Assembly (NCBI RefSeq): GCF_947493865.1
Contig: NZ_CANLTC010000019.1
Span: 1-64,000, forward strand
Origin: an uncultured Halomonas sp.
GTDB taxonomy: Bacteria; Pseudomonadota; Gammaproteobacteria; Pseudomonadales; Halomonadaceae
DNA length: 64,000 bases
Reading direction: 5' to 3'
Numbering within the stretch: the first letter of the stretch is position 1; each line of letters opens with the position of its first letter. The notes under the pieces were generated by a model that did no database searches, had not been told where the DNA came from, and was given only the letters and a program-made list of their open reading frames with translations. The position numbers and the translations under genes were made by a program. Below are positions 8,098-15,868 of this stretch, piece by piece.

Positions 8098-9149
8098 TGC
8101 TGTCATTTTTAAACGATATGCCCCTGTCCTTGGCGATCGGCCTGTTCGTGGCGTTTGCTGCAGTCATTGGTGTGGTGGGTACGCGCCTGGCGCATATCGT
8201 CGACGATCTGGCCGATCGCACCGGACTGGGGGAGGCGATTGCCGGTGCGGTGCTGATGGGCATGGCGACGTCGCTGTCCGGTATCGTGCTGTCGGTGAGC
8301 GCAGCGCTACGCGACCAGCCAGAGTTGGCGATGAGCAACGCCCTCGGCGGCATCGCGGTGCAGACCCTGTTTTTGACCGCGGCGGATATAGCCTACAAGC
8401 GTGCCAATCTTGAACATGCGGCGGCTTCCATCGGCAACCTCATGCAGGGCACGTTACTGCTGTGCATGCTGTCACTGTTGCTGATAGGGCGCTTTTCGCC
8501 GGAAGTGACCTTCTGGAATGTCCATCCGATCACGCCATTGCTGTTCATCGGTTATGTTTATGGTCTGCGTCTGGTAGGCAAGGCCCAGGCCAATCCCATG
8601 TGGCGGCCCTCCCGCACCCGGGAGACCAAGGTTGATGAGCCGGATGAGCAGGCCTTGCAGCAATCGCTGATATCGCTATGGCTGCTGTTCGCGCTGTTGG
8701 CCGCTGTACTGGGGATCTCGGGGTTCGTGCTGGAGCGCAGCGCCTCGGTAATCGCCCAGGAGTCGGGGCTCAGTCAGGCCGCGGTCGGGGTGTTGTTGAC
8801 CTCGGTAGCCACCTCGCTGCCGGAACTGGTCACCACGATCGCCGCGGTGCGCCGCGGCGCCTTGACCCTGGCGGTGGCCGGCATCATTGGCGGCAACGCC
8901 TTCGATACCCTGTTTGCCGCCGCCTCGGACATCGCCTATCGCGGTGGCTCGATCTATCACGTGGTGCCGGATTCGGTCTCGTTGTGGATCGCCCTGTCGC
9001 TGCTCATGACCGGGGTGCTGATCATGGGGTTGATACGCCGCGAGGAGCAGGGGCCCGGACGCATCGGCTTCGAGAGCGTGGCGATCATCGCCTGCTATAT
9101 TGCCGGCGTGGTGATGGTGCTGTTCAACGGCAGCCAGAACGGGGGCTGA
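8097..9149 (+). CDS. Sodium/calcium exchanger-family membrane protein
   Basis: A 350-residue integral membrane protein with the two inverted halves of CaCA antiporters. Each half carries an alpha-repeat: GMATSLSGIVLSVSAAL with GGIAVQTLFLTAADI in the first, and SVATSLPELVTTIAA with GGNAFDTLFAAASDI in the second. The first repeat has Ser-Gly where canonical exchangers carry the acidic Pro-Glu, so ion specificity is uncertain. The start at 8097 overlaps the comM stop (TGATG), so before the insertion the two genes were probably co-transcribed. A promoter reading from the transposon end, or none, may now drive it. Confidence 0.8.
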   Translation: MLSFLNDMPLSLAIGLFVAFAAVIGVVGTRLAHIVDDLADRTGLGEAIAGAVLMGMATSLSGIVLSVSAALRDQPELAMSNALGGIAVQTLFLTAADIAYKRANLEHAAASIGNLMQGTLLLCMLSLLLIGRFSPEVTFWNVHPITPLLFIGYVYGLRLVGKAQANPMWRPSRTRETKVDEPDEQALQQSLISLWLLFALLAAVLGISGFVLERSASVIAQESGLSQAAVGVLLTSVATSLPELVTTIAAVRRGALTLAVAGIIGGNAFDTLFAAASDIAYRGGSIYHVVPDSVSLWIALSLLMTGVLIMGLIRREEQGPGRIGFESVAIIACYIAGVVMVLFNGSQNGG

Positions 9150-9152
9150 TTA

Positions 9153-9293
9153 GGCTTTGTCCGAAAAGTACCTGCGCTCGTCCATGCGGCGTTAAAAATT
9201 GGCTCAAGATGCTCATTTACACTGCGTAAACTCCGCTCTCTCGCCAATTTTTGCCTTGCCTAGACTTCGCTCGCTGACTTTTCAGACGAAGCC
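9153..9293. repeat. Nested palindromic repeat, copy A
   Basis: Three nested inverted repeats: an outer 17-bp pair (GGCTTTGTCCGAAAAGT at 9153 and its near-complement ending at 9293, 15/17), a middle 10-bp perfect pair (AAAAATTGGC 9194-9203 with 9243-9252), and TTTAC-N5-GTAAA around 9216-9230. The same three-level design occurs at 49841-50007 with different stem sequences. It fills the space between two convergent genes and could act as a bidirectional terminator or be a miniature mobile or REP-like element. Confidence 0.75.
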
Positions 9294-9318
9294 CTGCCTG
9301 ATTCATCCTGCAGGGCTG

Positions 9319-10431
9319 TCATAAAGCACTGCCATGTAGGGCCTTTTCCAGCGCCGCCAGCCTTCCTGGCGCCAGGGCATCTTCCAGGGCGCTGATCCGA
9401 AGCACATGGCCCAATGCAGGATGGGGCGGGCGGTGAATCAAGCTGCCGGCGTCGAGCAGTTCCGCGTTGATTTGAGCGGCCTGATCGGCGCTTGGCATGC
9501 GCAGGGCGACGAAATTGGTGGCGCTGTCCGGCACGTCGCCGCCCAATTCGCGTAGCCAGTCCGCCAGGCGCTCCCGGCGGTGGATCACGGCATCGATGTG
9601 GGCCCGCACCTCGTCGGCATGGTCGAGCACGGTCTCGGCGGCGGCCTGGGCCAGGGATGAGACCGCGTAGTGAATCCTTACTTTCTGTAGTATCTCGATA
9701 CATTCCGGCATGGCGATGGCATAACCGATGCGCAGACCGGCCAGGCCGTGAGCCTTGGAAAAGGTGCGTAACCGGATCACTCCGGGCCAGACTGCACCGT
9801 TATTCGGCGCTTCTGCGTCAGGACGGAAGTCGTGATAGGCCTCATCCAACAGCAGTGTGCAATCTGCGGGCAAGGCGTTGCGTAACGTGGCGATGGCCTG
9901 GTCGTCATGCAGGTGGCCGCCGGGATTGTCCGGGTTGGCCAGGTAGACCAGCCGAGCGCGATGACTGGCGGCGGCGGCGGCCAAGGCGGCGAGATCCGGC
10001 GCCAGAACGCCCGGGCGGTCCTGATAGGAGACTTCCTGCACGGCGCACCCCTGACCTTGGGCAAAATAGCGAAAGGTCGGGTAGGTGCCGGCGCTGGTGA
10101 TCACCACACAGCCGGGATCGCATATCGCCCTGAGCACCAGCGCGATCAGGCTGTCGGCACCCGCATCCACCAGCAGAGCCTCGAGCGAGGTGCCCAGGCG
10201 TTCCGAGAGGCGTTGACGCACTCCAAGGGCCTCGGCATCGCCGTAACTGCGCGCCAGTGCCGCGACGTCATCGCCAAAGCGCTTGGACAGCGCCGCATGG
10301 GGCATGTCCAGGCCCTCGTTGGAGCCTAGTCGATGGGGTATCTCCCGGCCCAGCCGTCGCTCCAGCGCCTTGACGCCGGGAAAAGGGTTGCGGGGCCCAT
10401 CGCGGTAAAGGTGGCGTGCATGGCGAGGCAT
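9319..10431 (-). CDS. PLP-dependent aminotransferase, HisC/class I-II type
   Basis: A 370-residue fold-type I aminotransferase. NPDNPGG (166-172) and LDEAYHDF (195-202, with D196) are present, the Schiff-base lysine is K226 in RTFSKAHGLAGLRIGYA, and a phosphate-binding arginine follows at R234. The closest family is histidinol-phosphate aminotransferase-like. However, no histidine genes are nearby and it sits last in an operon with a hydrolase and a lipoprotein, so its substrate is open. It starts 21 nt after the lipoprotein stop. Confidence 0.8.
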   Translation of the reverse strand: MPRHARHLYRDGPRNPFPGVKALERRLGREIPHRLGSNEGLDMPHAALSKRFGDDVAALARSYGDAEALGVRQRLSERLGTSLEALLVDAGADSLIALVLRAICDPGCVVITSAGTYPTFRYFAQGQGCAVQEVSYQDRPGVLAPDLAALAAAAASHRARLVYLANPDNPGGHLHDDQAIATLRNALPADCTLLLDEAYHDFRPDAEAPNNGAVWPGVIRLRTFSKAHGLAGLRIGYAIAMPECIEILQKVRIHYAVSSLAQAAAETVLDHADEVRAHIDAVIHRRERLADWLRELGGDVPDSATNFVALRMPSADQAAQINAELLDAGSLIHRPPHPALGHVLRISALEDALAPGRLAALEKALHGSAL

Positions 10432-10452
10432 AATGACTCCTGAACGTGAAGG

Positions 10453-10932
10453 CTACAGTGCGCTAATATCCAGCGCCCCATCAATGCTCCAGCGCCAGCG
10501 CGGCGTCGCGCTGCCGGGTCTGTATAGCGCCAGTTCCAGGCGATAGGGTCGCAGTTCGCGATCCGAGAGGGTAAGCACTGGCCCCTCCGCCAGCAAACGG
10601 GTTTTCAGCAGCCATTGATTTTCCGGTGCCGACGCATCCGCCATGGAGGGCACCCAGTTGAGCACCTGTGGCCCTCCGCCCTGGGCCAGCAGCGCCCGGG
10701 TCAAGGTTTCTCGAAAATACTCGGTGTCGACTTCCAGGTCTGCATCGATATCCGGGCGCGCCAGTAGCAGTACGATATTCTCGGCAGACCAGTCCGGTTC
10801 ATCGACAATAGTTTGCGCGGCGCGCTCTCCCAGGCCATACAGCGCCTGCCGCTGGGGCGGGGTTTGAGGAGCGCTTGCGCAACCTGCAAGCACACCGATC
10901 AGTAATAAGCAGCACAGTCGTTTTATCGTCAT
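10453..10932 (-). CDS. Predicted lipoprotein of unknown function
   Basis: A 159-residue protein with a lipoprotein signal: basic MTIKR, a hydrophobic core and the lipobox LAGC, with Cys18 as the lipidated residue. The mature part has ENIVLLLARPDI, RETLTRALLAQGG and a C-terminal beta-rich segment (YRLELALYRPGS, WRWSIDG). I do not recognise a family with certainty; the layout is loosely reminiscent of LpoB/FlgO-like periplasmic lipoproteins. Its start overlaps the stop of the upstream hydrolase (ATGA), so the two are co-translated. Confidence 0.75.
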   Translation of the reverse strand: MTIKRLCCLLLIGVLAGCASAPQTPPQRQALYGLGERAAQTIVDEPDWSAENIVLLLARPDIDADLEVDTEYFRETLTRALLAQGGGPQVLNWVPSMADASAPENQWLLKTRLLAEGPVLTLSDRELRPYRLELALYRPGSATPRWRWSIDGALDISAL

Positions 10933-11918
10933 GGCAAGGCGGAATGATGTGTTCCAGAAGAAGAGAAATGAGGTTCGTGTTCGACCCTGATCAGGAAGTC
11001 GTTCAATTCGGCGAAGAGTGTTTCGCGAATGCTATCGGTTTCGTTGACCAGGTGATGACGTGCCTCAGGGTGATAATGCACCTCCGCCGCGGGAAACTTG
11101 CCTTTCAGCACATCAAGGTTCCATTGCCAATCCACGGTTAAATCCTGCTCTCCTTGCAGAATCAGTACCGGAACGTCGCTTGCCGGTAGTGCCAGCAGAT
11201 GTGTCATCCAGCGGCGCATGGCGCTTACCCAGCTCAAGGTGAGGCGATCGGTCTGAAGCGGGTCGTCCTCCCGCAGGAATGCAACGAACTCCGTATCCGT
11301 CGAGTTGGGACGGTAGGTGCGGGGAATCGAGCCGATGAAGGGGCTTGCCAGCCAGTGCAGCCAATTCGTCTGGTTCCAGCCCCAAGGGCGTACTAAAGGT
11401 GCCAGCAGAACCAGCGCTTGCCAGGGCGAGTCCGTGCCTTGTGTCAGGGCGTCCGTGGCTAGAATTGCGGCGCCGGTGCTTTGACCGATGCCGACCCAAG
11501 GCTTGGGTGCCAGACCTTCAAGCAGGAGATGGCGCTGCAAAACCTGCAGGCAAGTGCCATACTCCTGAAAGTCGTCGATAGTCGCCCGGGCGCCGCTGGA
11601 CAGGCCATGGCCGGGAAGGTCCCACAGGACGACCCGCAGGCCTCGGGCCAGCAGACATTCAAGCAAATGGCGATAGAGCCCTAGATGGTCGAAATAGCCG
11701 TGCACGACGAAAGCCGTGCCGCGAGGTTCCGGCGGCGACCATAGCTGGGTCCACAGCCGATAATGCTCGGTATCGACAAACCCTGCATAAAAGCCGACAT
11801 TGTCGTGCAGTAACGGTGTCAACTGATAGTGATCAAGATAATGAATCAATGACGAGGACTTTGGTTCGTCGATGAAGGCCAGGGGGCCTAGGGCTTGCAA
11901 TGGTGTGAAGTCGATCAT
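10929..11918 (-). CDS. Alpha/beta hydrolase (serine hydrolase, lysophospholipase-like)
   Basis: A 329-residue alpha/beta hydrolase. The oxyanion region is VVHGYFDHLGLYRHL, the nucleophile elbow is GIGQSTGAA (GxSxG), the acid is probably in LILQGEQDLTVDW, and the catalytic His in PEARHHLVNE. This matches the Hydrolase_4/monoglyceride lipase-like class. The start at 11918 was chosen over an upstream ATG because AGGGAG lies 7 nt before it. It is the first gene of a three-gene leftward operon (hydrolase, lipoprotein, aminotransferase). The physiological substrate cannot be read from the sequence. Confidence 0.82.
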   Translation of the reverse strand: MIDFTPLQALGPLAFIDEPKSSSLIHYLDHYQLTPLLHDNVGFYAGFVDTEHYRLWTQLWSPPEPRGTAFVVHGYFDHLGLYRHLLECLLARGLRVVLWDLPGHGLSSGARATIDDFQEYGTCLQVLQRHLLLEGLAPKPWVGIGQSTGAAILATDALTQGTDSPWQALVLLAPLVRPWGWNQTNWLHWLASPFIGSIPRTYRPNSTDTEFVAFLREDDPLQTDRLTLSWVSAMRRWMTHLLALPASDVPVLILQGEQDLTVDWQWNLDVLKGKFPAAEVHYHPEARHHLVNETDSIRETLFAELNDFLIRVEHEPHFSSSGTHHSALP

Positions 11919-12029
11919 CGAGTTCTCCCTGTACGCCCCCATGCTAGCCTGAATTCATCAAGAAAACGAAAGTCCTTCTACGTCATTGGTCAAGTGAGGC
12001 GCACCTCGAGCTCGCTTTCAGGTAACATA

Positions 12030-12044
12030 TGGAAGTCATTTCCA
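12030..12044. promoter_or_regulatory. IclR-type operator upstream of glcB
   Basis: TGGAAGTCATTTCCA is a palindrome that, with its flanks, extends to TATGGAA-N5-TTCCATA (12028-12046). It matches the IclR consensus TGGAAATNATTTCCA at all specified positions but one. It lies 74 bp before the malate synthase start, fitting the known IclR control of glyoxylate-shunt genes in enterobacteria. An IclR-family regulator is not in this window. Confidence 0.55.
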
Positions 12045-12070
12045 TAGGCGTCTTTGTCATAACGAATTGC

Positions 12071-12094
12071 CTATCGCCGGTTTGCAGGCGATAG
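12071..12094 (+). other. Hairpin in the glcB leader
   Basis: A perfect 8-bp stem CTATCGCC/GGCGATAG with an 8-nt loop ends 23 nt before the glcB start and 8 nt before its ribosome-binding site. No U-tract follows, so it is not a terminator. A role in mRNA stability or translation is possible. Confidence 0.4.
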
Positions 12095-12117
12095 CAGCCG
12101 CAGCAGGAGTGTCTTTC

Positions 12118-14319
12118 ATGTCTGACCGCATCTCCCGCCATCGTCTCCAGGTGGCCTCTGAACTCGATCGCTTCATCAACGATGAAGCCCTGCCCGGTAC
12201 CGGTGTGGATGCCGATGCTTTCTGGGCCGGCGTCGATGCCCTGATCCATGATCTGGCGCCGCGCAATCGCGAACTTCTGGAAGAGCGTGAACGCCTTCAG
12301 GCGGAACTCGATACCTGGCACCGGGAAAATCCCGGCCCGGTACGCGATCTTGCCGCCTATCGCGCCTTTCTCAAAAAGATCGGCTATCTGGTGGATGCCC
12401 CCGCCAAGGTGGAAGTGAGTACCGCCAACGTGGACGAGGAGATCACGACTCAGGCCGGCCCGCAGCTCGTGGTGCCGGTGAGCAATGCTCGCTACGCGCT
12501 GAATGCCGCCAATGCGCGCTGGGGCAGTCTCTACGATGCCCTTTATGGCACCGATGCCATCAGCGAAGAAGACGGTGCAGAGATTGGCAGTGATTACAAT
12601 CCCAAGCGCGGTGCCAAGGTCATCGTCTATGCCCGCAACGTGCTCGACCAGGCGGCACCGCTTTCCAGCGCCTCCCATCGCGATGCAGTGCGCTACGCGC
12701 TGCGTGACGGCCAGCTCATCGTCACCTTGGAAGATGGCCGCGACACCGGTCTCGAGCGGCCGGATCAGCTGATCGGCTATCAGGGTGAGGCGTCTGCGCC
12801 CAGCGCCATACTGTTGACCCAGCATGGCTTGCATCTGGAACTGCAGTTCGACGCTGAGCACCCCATCGGCAAGACCGATGCGGCTCATCTCAAGGATGTC
12901 CTGGTCGAGGCCGCCATCACCACCATCATGGACTGCGAGGATTCCGTGGCAGCGGTAGACGCCGAGGACAAGGTCGGCGTGTATCGCAACTGGCTGGGCC
13001 TGATGCGTGGCGATCTCGAAGAGCAGATCGACAAGGGGGGCAAGAGCCATACCCGCCGCCTCAACGAAGATCGCCACTATCTGCGCCCGGATGGCAGCGA
13101 GCTTGACCTGCCCGGGCGTTCGCTGATGTTCGTGCGTAACGTCGGCCATCTGATGACCAACCCGGCGGTCCTCGACGAGGCGGGCAATGAGGTACCCGAA
13201 GGTTTGCTCGACGGCATCATTACCAGTTTGATCGCCATGCACGATCTGAAGAAGACGCGCATATTGGGCGGAGACGGTCAGGCGCAGGGTCAAACGCATA
13301 ACAGCCGCACCGGCTCGGTCTATATCGTCAAGCCCAAGATGCATGGCCCCAAGGAAGTCGCCTTCTCCAATACGCTGTTCGAGCGGATCGAAGACGTACT
13401 GGGCCTGCCACGCAATACCCTCAAGATGGGCATCATGGACGAGGAGCGGCGTACTTCCGTCAACCTCAAGGCGTGTATCAACGAGGCTGCAAGCCGGGTG
13501 GTGTTCATCAATACCGGTTTTCTGGATCGTACCGGCGACGAAATGCACAGCGCCATGGAAGCCGGCCCCATGCTGCGCAAGGGCGACATGAAGGGAGCGG
13601 CCTGGATAGGTGCCTACGAGCGCAACAACGTCCTGGTAGGTCTGGATTGTGGTCTGCGCGGTCGCGCTCAGATCGGCAAGGGCATGTGGGCGATGCCGGA
13701 GTTGATGGCGGCCATGCTCGAGCAGAAGATCGGCCATCCCAAGGCCGGTGCGAACACCGCCTGGGTGCCGTCACCGACAGCCGCAGTGCTGCATGCCTTG
13801 CATTATCACCAGGTCGATGTTGCTGCCGTGCAGCACGATCTGAAGGGGCAGGGTGCGGTCGATCTCCTTGATGACCTGCTCAACGTGCCGGTGGTCGAAA
13901 GCGCCGACTGGTCGGCGGAGGAGATCCAGCAGGAGCTCGACAACAACTGCCAGGGCATCCTTGGCTATGTGGTGCGCTGGGTGGAGCACGGGGTGGGTTG
14001 TTCCAAGGTGCCGGACATCCACGACGTGGGCTTGATGGAAGACCGCGCCACGCTGCGTATTTCCAGCCAGCACATCGCCAACTGGCTCTATCATGGGGTG
14101 GTCAGCGAGGACCAGGTCAGGAAGACGCTTGAGCGCATGGCGAAGGTGGTCGACAAGCAGAACGAAGGCGATCCCGACTATACGCCGATGACGTCGCACC
14201 TGAAGGACTCGACCGCCTTTCAGGCGGCGTCGGATCTCATCTTCAAGGGCCGCGAACAGCCCTCAGGTTATACCGAACCGCTACTGCATCATTGGCGAGC
14301 GGTGGAAAAGGCCAAGTAA
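12118..14319 (+). CDS. glcB: Malate synthase G
   Basis: A 733-residue enzyme condensing glyoxylate and acetyl-CoA to malate in the glyoxylate and glycolate routes. Family signatures are [19 protein letters not shown] (acidic active-site block), [17 protein letters not shown] and [16 protein letters not shown]; its length fits the G isoform (about 725), not the shorter A isoform. The start at 12118 follows CAGGAG; the frame upstream of it lacks family sequence. It is monocistronic with its own terminator. An IclR-like palindrome lies in the upstream region, consistent with carbon-source control. Confidence 0.95.
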   Translation: MSDRISRHRLQVASELDRFINDEALPGTGVDADAFWAGVDALIHDLAPRNRELLEERERLQAELDTWHRENPGPVRDLAAYRAFLKKIGYLVDAPAKVEVSTANVDEEITTQAGPQLVVPVSNARYALNAANARWGSLYDALYGTDAISEEDGAEIGSDYNPKRGAKVIVYARNVLDQAAPLSSASHRDAVRYALRDGQLIVTLEDGRDTGLERPDQLIGYQGEASAPSAILLTQHGLHLELQFDAEHPIGKTDAAHLKDVLVEAAITTIMDCEDSVAAVDAEDKVGVYRNWLGLMRGDLEEQIDKGGKSHTRRLNEDRHYLRPDGSELDLPGRSLMFVRNVGHLMTNPAVLDEAGNEVPEGLLDGIITSLIAMHDLKKTRILGGDGQAQGQTHNSRTGSVYIVKPKMHGPKEVAFSNTLFERIEDVLGLPRNTLKMGIMDEERRTSVNLKACINEAASRVVFINTGFLDRTGDEMHSAMEAGPMLRKGDMKGAAWIGAYERNNVLVGLDCGLRGRAQIGKGMWAMPELMAAMLEQKIGHPKAGANTAWVPSPTAAVLHALHYHQVDVAAVQHDLKGQGAVDLLDDLLNVPVVESADWSAEEIQQELDNNCQGILGYVVRWVEHGVGCSKVPDIHDVGLMEDRATLRISSQHIANWLYHGVVSEDQVRKTLERMAKVVDKQNEGDPDYTPMTSHLKDSTAFQAASDLIFKGREQPSGYTEPLLHHWRAVEKAK

Positions 14320-14352
14320 GCTCAGCGTCGCGGTTCAGTACGCTGCTCAAAT

Positions 14353-14384
14353 AAAAGGCTTCGCCGGATTCGGCGAAGCCTTTT
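14353..14384. terminator. Bidirectional terminator after glcB
   Basis: AAAAGGCTTCGCC-GGATTC-GGCGAAGCCTTTT: a 13-bp perfect stem with A/T tracts on both sides, so it can terminate glcB rightward and the small secreted protein leftward. Confidence 0.85.
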
Positions 14385-14413
14385 GCATGTATATGTGGCG
14401 ATGTCTTGCATGA

Positions 14414-14737
14414 TCAGGGCGACGTCTTTTTGTCATCTCCTTTTTCTTTCATATCAGCAGTGTCTTGTTGGTCACAGGACTGCTCTTGCTTGTCTTCATC
14501 CGGGGCGCAGCCAAACCAGTTCTCTTCTGGCTTGGCTTTACCACCTGGTCCCTGCTTGGCGCCGTCCTCTACCGGGGCAGGCTCCTCGAGCGCCTGTTTC
14601 ATCTTCTTGGTGTCTTCCGTGGGCGGCGGTTTTGAAGTGTTGGAAGAGGCATCCTCCTGGGCCTGCACGGAAAAGCCCAGTAGTGAGGAGAGAGTCAGGA
14701 TGGCCGCGATACTTGAAAGTCGAATCATGGGGATCAT
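14414..14737 (-). CDS. Small secreted acidic protein of unknown function
   Basis: A product of about 107 residues with a signal peptide (IRLSSIAAILTLSSLL, cleavage likely after SVQA before QEDAS). The mature part is hydrophilic and Lys/Glu/Pro-rich, with one CAPDEDKQEQSC pair of cysteines. I do not recognise a family. The long upstream frame extension has no signal and is ignored; the start could be 14737 or the ATG at 14728, and neither has a strong ribosome-binding site. It ends at the shared terminator with glcB. Confidence 0.55.
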   Translation of the reverse strand: MIPMIRLSSIAAILTLSSLLGFSVQAQEDASSNTSKPPPTEDTKKMKQALEEPAPVEDGAKQGPGGKAKPEENWFGCAPDEDKQEQSCDQQDTADMKEKGDDKKTSP

Positions 14738-14903
14738 GCGTCCGTGTGCTTGAGTGGCAGTTGAGTATAGTCGAGCGCCGGTGAAGGAATGAACCAGGCG
14801 TTGCGTTGATTCATTGCGATCCCGTTTCGTGGCACAAGGCTGTGCCGAGTCCACCGGTTACGCTATCGTAACAGCCTGGGTCCGTATTACTTGGAGTATG
14901 TTG

Positions 14904-15323
14904 ATGACCGTGATGACTGCCGCCGCCATCGAGGATTTTCTCGATGAGGTATTTCCCCATCGCCAGGGCACCATCGAAGGCGTCCATGAAATGCGCGCCA
15001 CCATGAGTCTGGCCATCGAGGACGAGCATCTGCGGCCCGGCGCCTGTGTGTCCGGACCGAGCATGATGGGATTGGCGGATGTGTGCCTGTATGTGGCGAT
15101 TCTGGCGCAGATTGGCCCCGAACCCATGGCGGTGACCACGGATCTCAATTGTCATTTCCTGCGCCGGGCTCGCGGCGATCGCGACTTGATTGCCAATGCG
15201 CGGGTGATCAAGCTGGGGCGACGCCTGGCGGTCGGCGAGGTCGAACTGTTTTCGGCGGGGGACAACGACCCGGTTGCCATCGTGACGGCGACTTATGTGT
15301 TGCCTGACCGGGATGATGACTAG
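14904..15323 (+). CDS. PaaI/hotdog-fold acyl-CoA thioesterase
   Basis: About 139 residues with a hotdog-thioesterase layout: GPSMMGLADVCLYVAIL (central helix with the acidic residue), VTTDLNCHFLRRA and GEVELFSAGDNDPVAIVTATYVLP. Members hydrolyse acyl-CoA esters; the substrate is not predictable. The start at 14904 is favoured because GGAG (14893-14896) is 7 nt upstream, although ATG 14898 is also in frame. Its 3' end overlaps the convergent DUF423 gene by 4 bp. Confidence 0.75.
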   Translation: MTVMTAAAIEDFLDEVFPHRQGTIEGVHEMRATMSLAIEDEHLRPGACVSGPSMMGLADVCLYVAILAQIGPEPMAVTTDLNCHFLRRARGDRDLIANARVIKLGRRLAVGEVELFSAGDNDPVAIVTATYVLPDRDDD

Positions 15324-15715
15324 CATCCACTATTTTCATGATGCTTGGTACGCCAGGCCGTATAGGCCAGCGCCAACCAGCCCGTCAGGAACAGGACGCC
15401 GCCAATGGGGGTGATCATGCCCAGCGCGCGGATACCGGTCAGGGTCATCAGGTACAGCGAGCCGGAAAACAGCACTATGCCCGCCCCCCATAGCCCCATC
15501 ACGAGTTTCTGACCGCGTGATGGCTGCTGCTGACGCCAGATCAGCACCACGAGAATGGCCAGGGTATGCCAGGCTTGATAACGCACTCCGGTTTCGAAGG
15601 CCGCGAGCAGACGTTCGCTCACACGCCCTTCCAGGCCATGGGCGCCGAAGGCGCCGGCCATCACCAGGATAAACCCACTTAACGCAGTGGCGACCCAGAT
15701 AGCACGTTCTTGCAT
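15320..15715 (-). CDS. DUF423 (YgdD-type) inner-membrane protein
   Basis: A 131-residue protein with four predicted transmembrane helices (WVATALSGFILVMAGAFGA, HTLAILVVLIW, GAGIVLFSGSLYLM, IGGVLFLTGWLALA). The family hallmarks are GAFGAHGLE and GSLYLMTLTG. Function is unknown across the family. The start at 15715 follows AAAGGAGG, 9 nt upstream. It is divergent from the alanine symporter. Confidence 0.85.
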   Translation of the reverse strand: MQERAIWVATALSGFILVMAGAFGAHGLEGRVSERLLAAFETGVRYQAWHTLAILVVLIWRQQQPSRGQKLVMGLWGAGIVLFSGSLYLMTLTGIRALGMITPIGGVLFLTGWLALAYTAWRTKHHENSGC

Positions 15716-15868
15716 GGCAACATTCCTCCTTTGGTCGGAATAACTTCCTCTACTGGATTTCTCTTTCAAGTGCTCGTCAATGAAAACATTTTATTGGCGG
15801 TGTTTCGCGACGTCGCTTGCGCCGCTATCCTTTGGGCCGGGCCCAGGAAAAACCAGGAGAATAATGCC

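Noticed and set aside
13508..13774. Long ORFs on the opposite strand within glcB and similar antisense frames across the window.
   Set aside because: They follow the high GC third-position bias of the real genes, lack ribosome-binding sites and give Arg/Pro-rich products typical of shadow frames.
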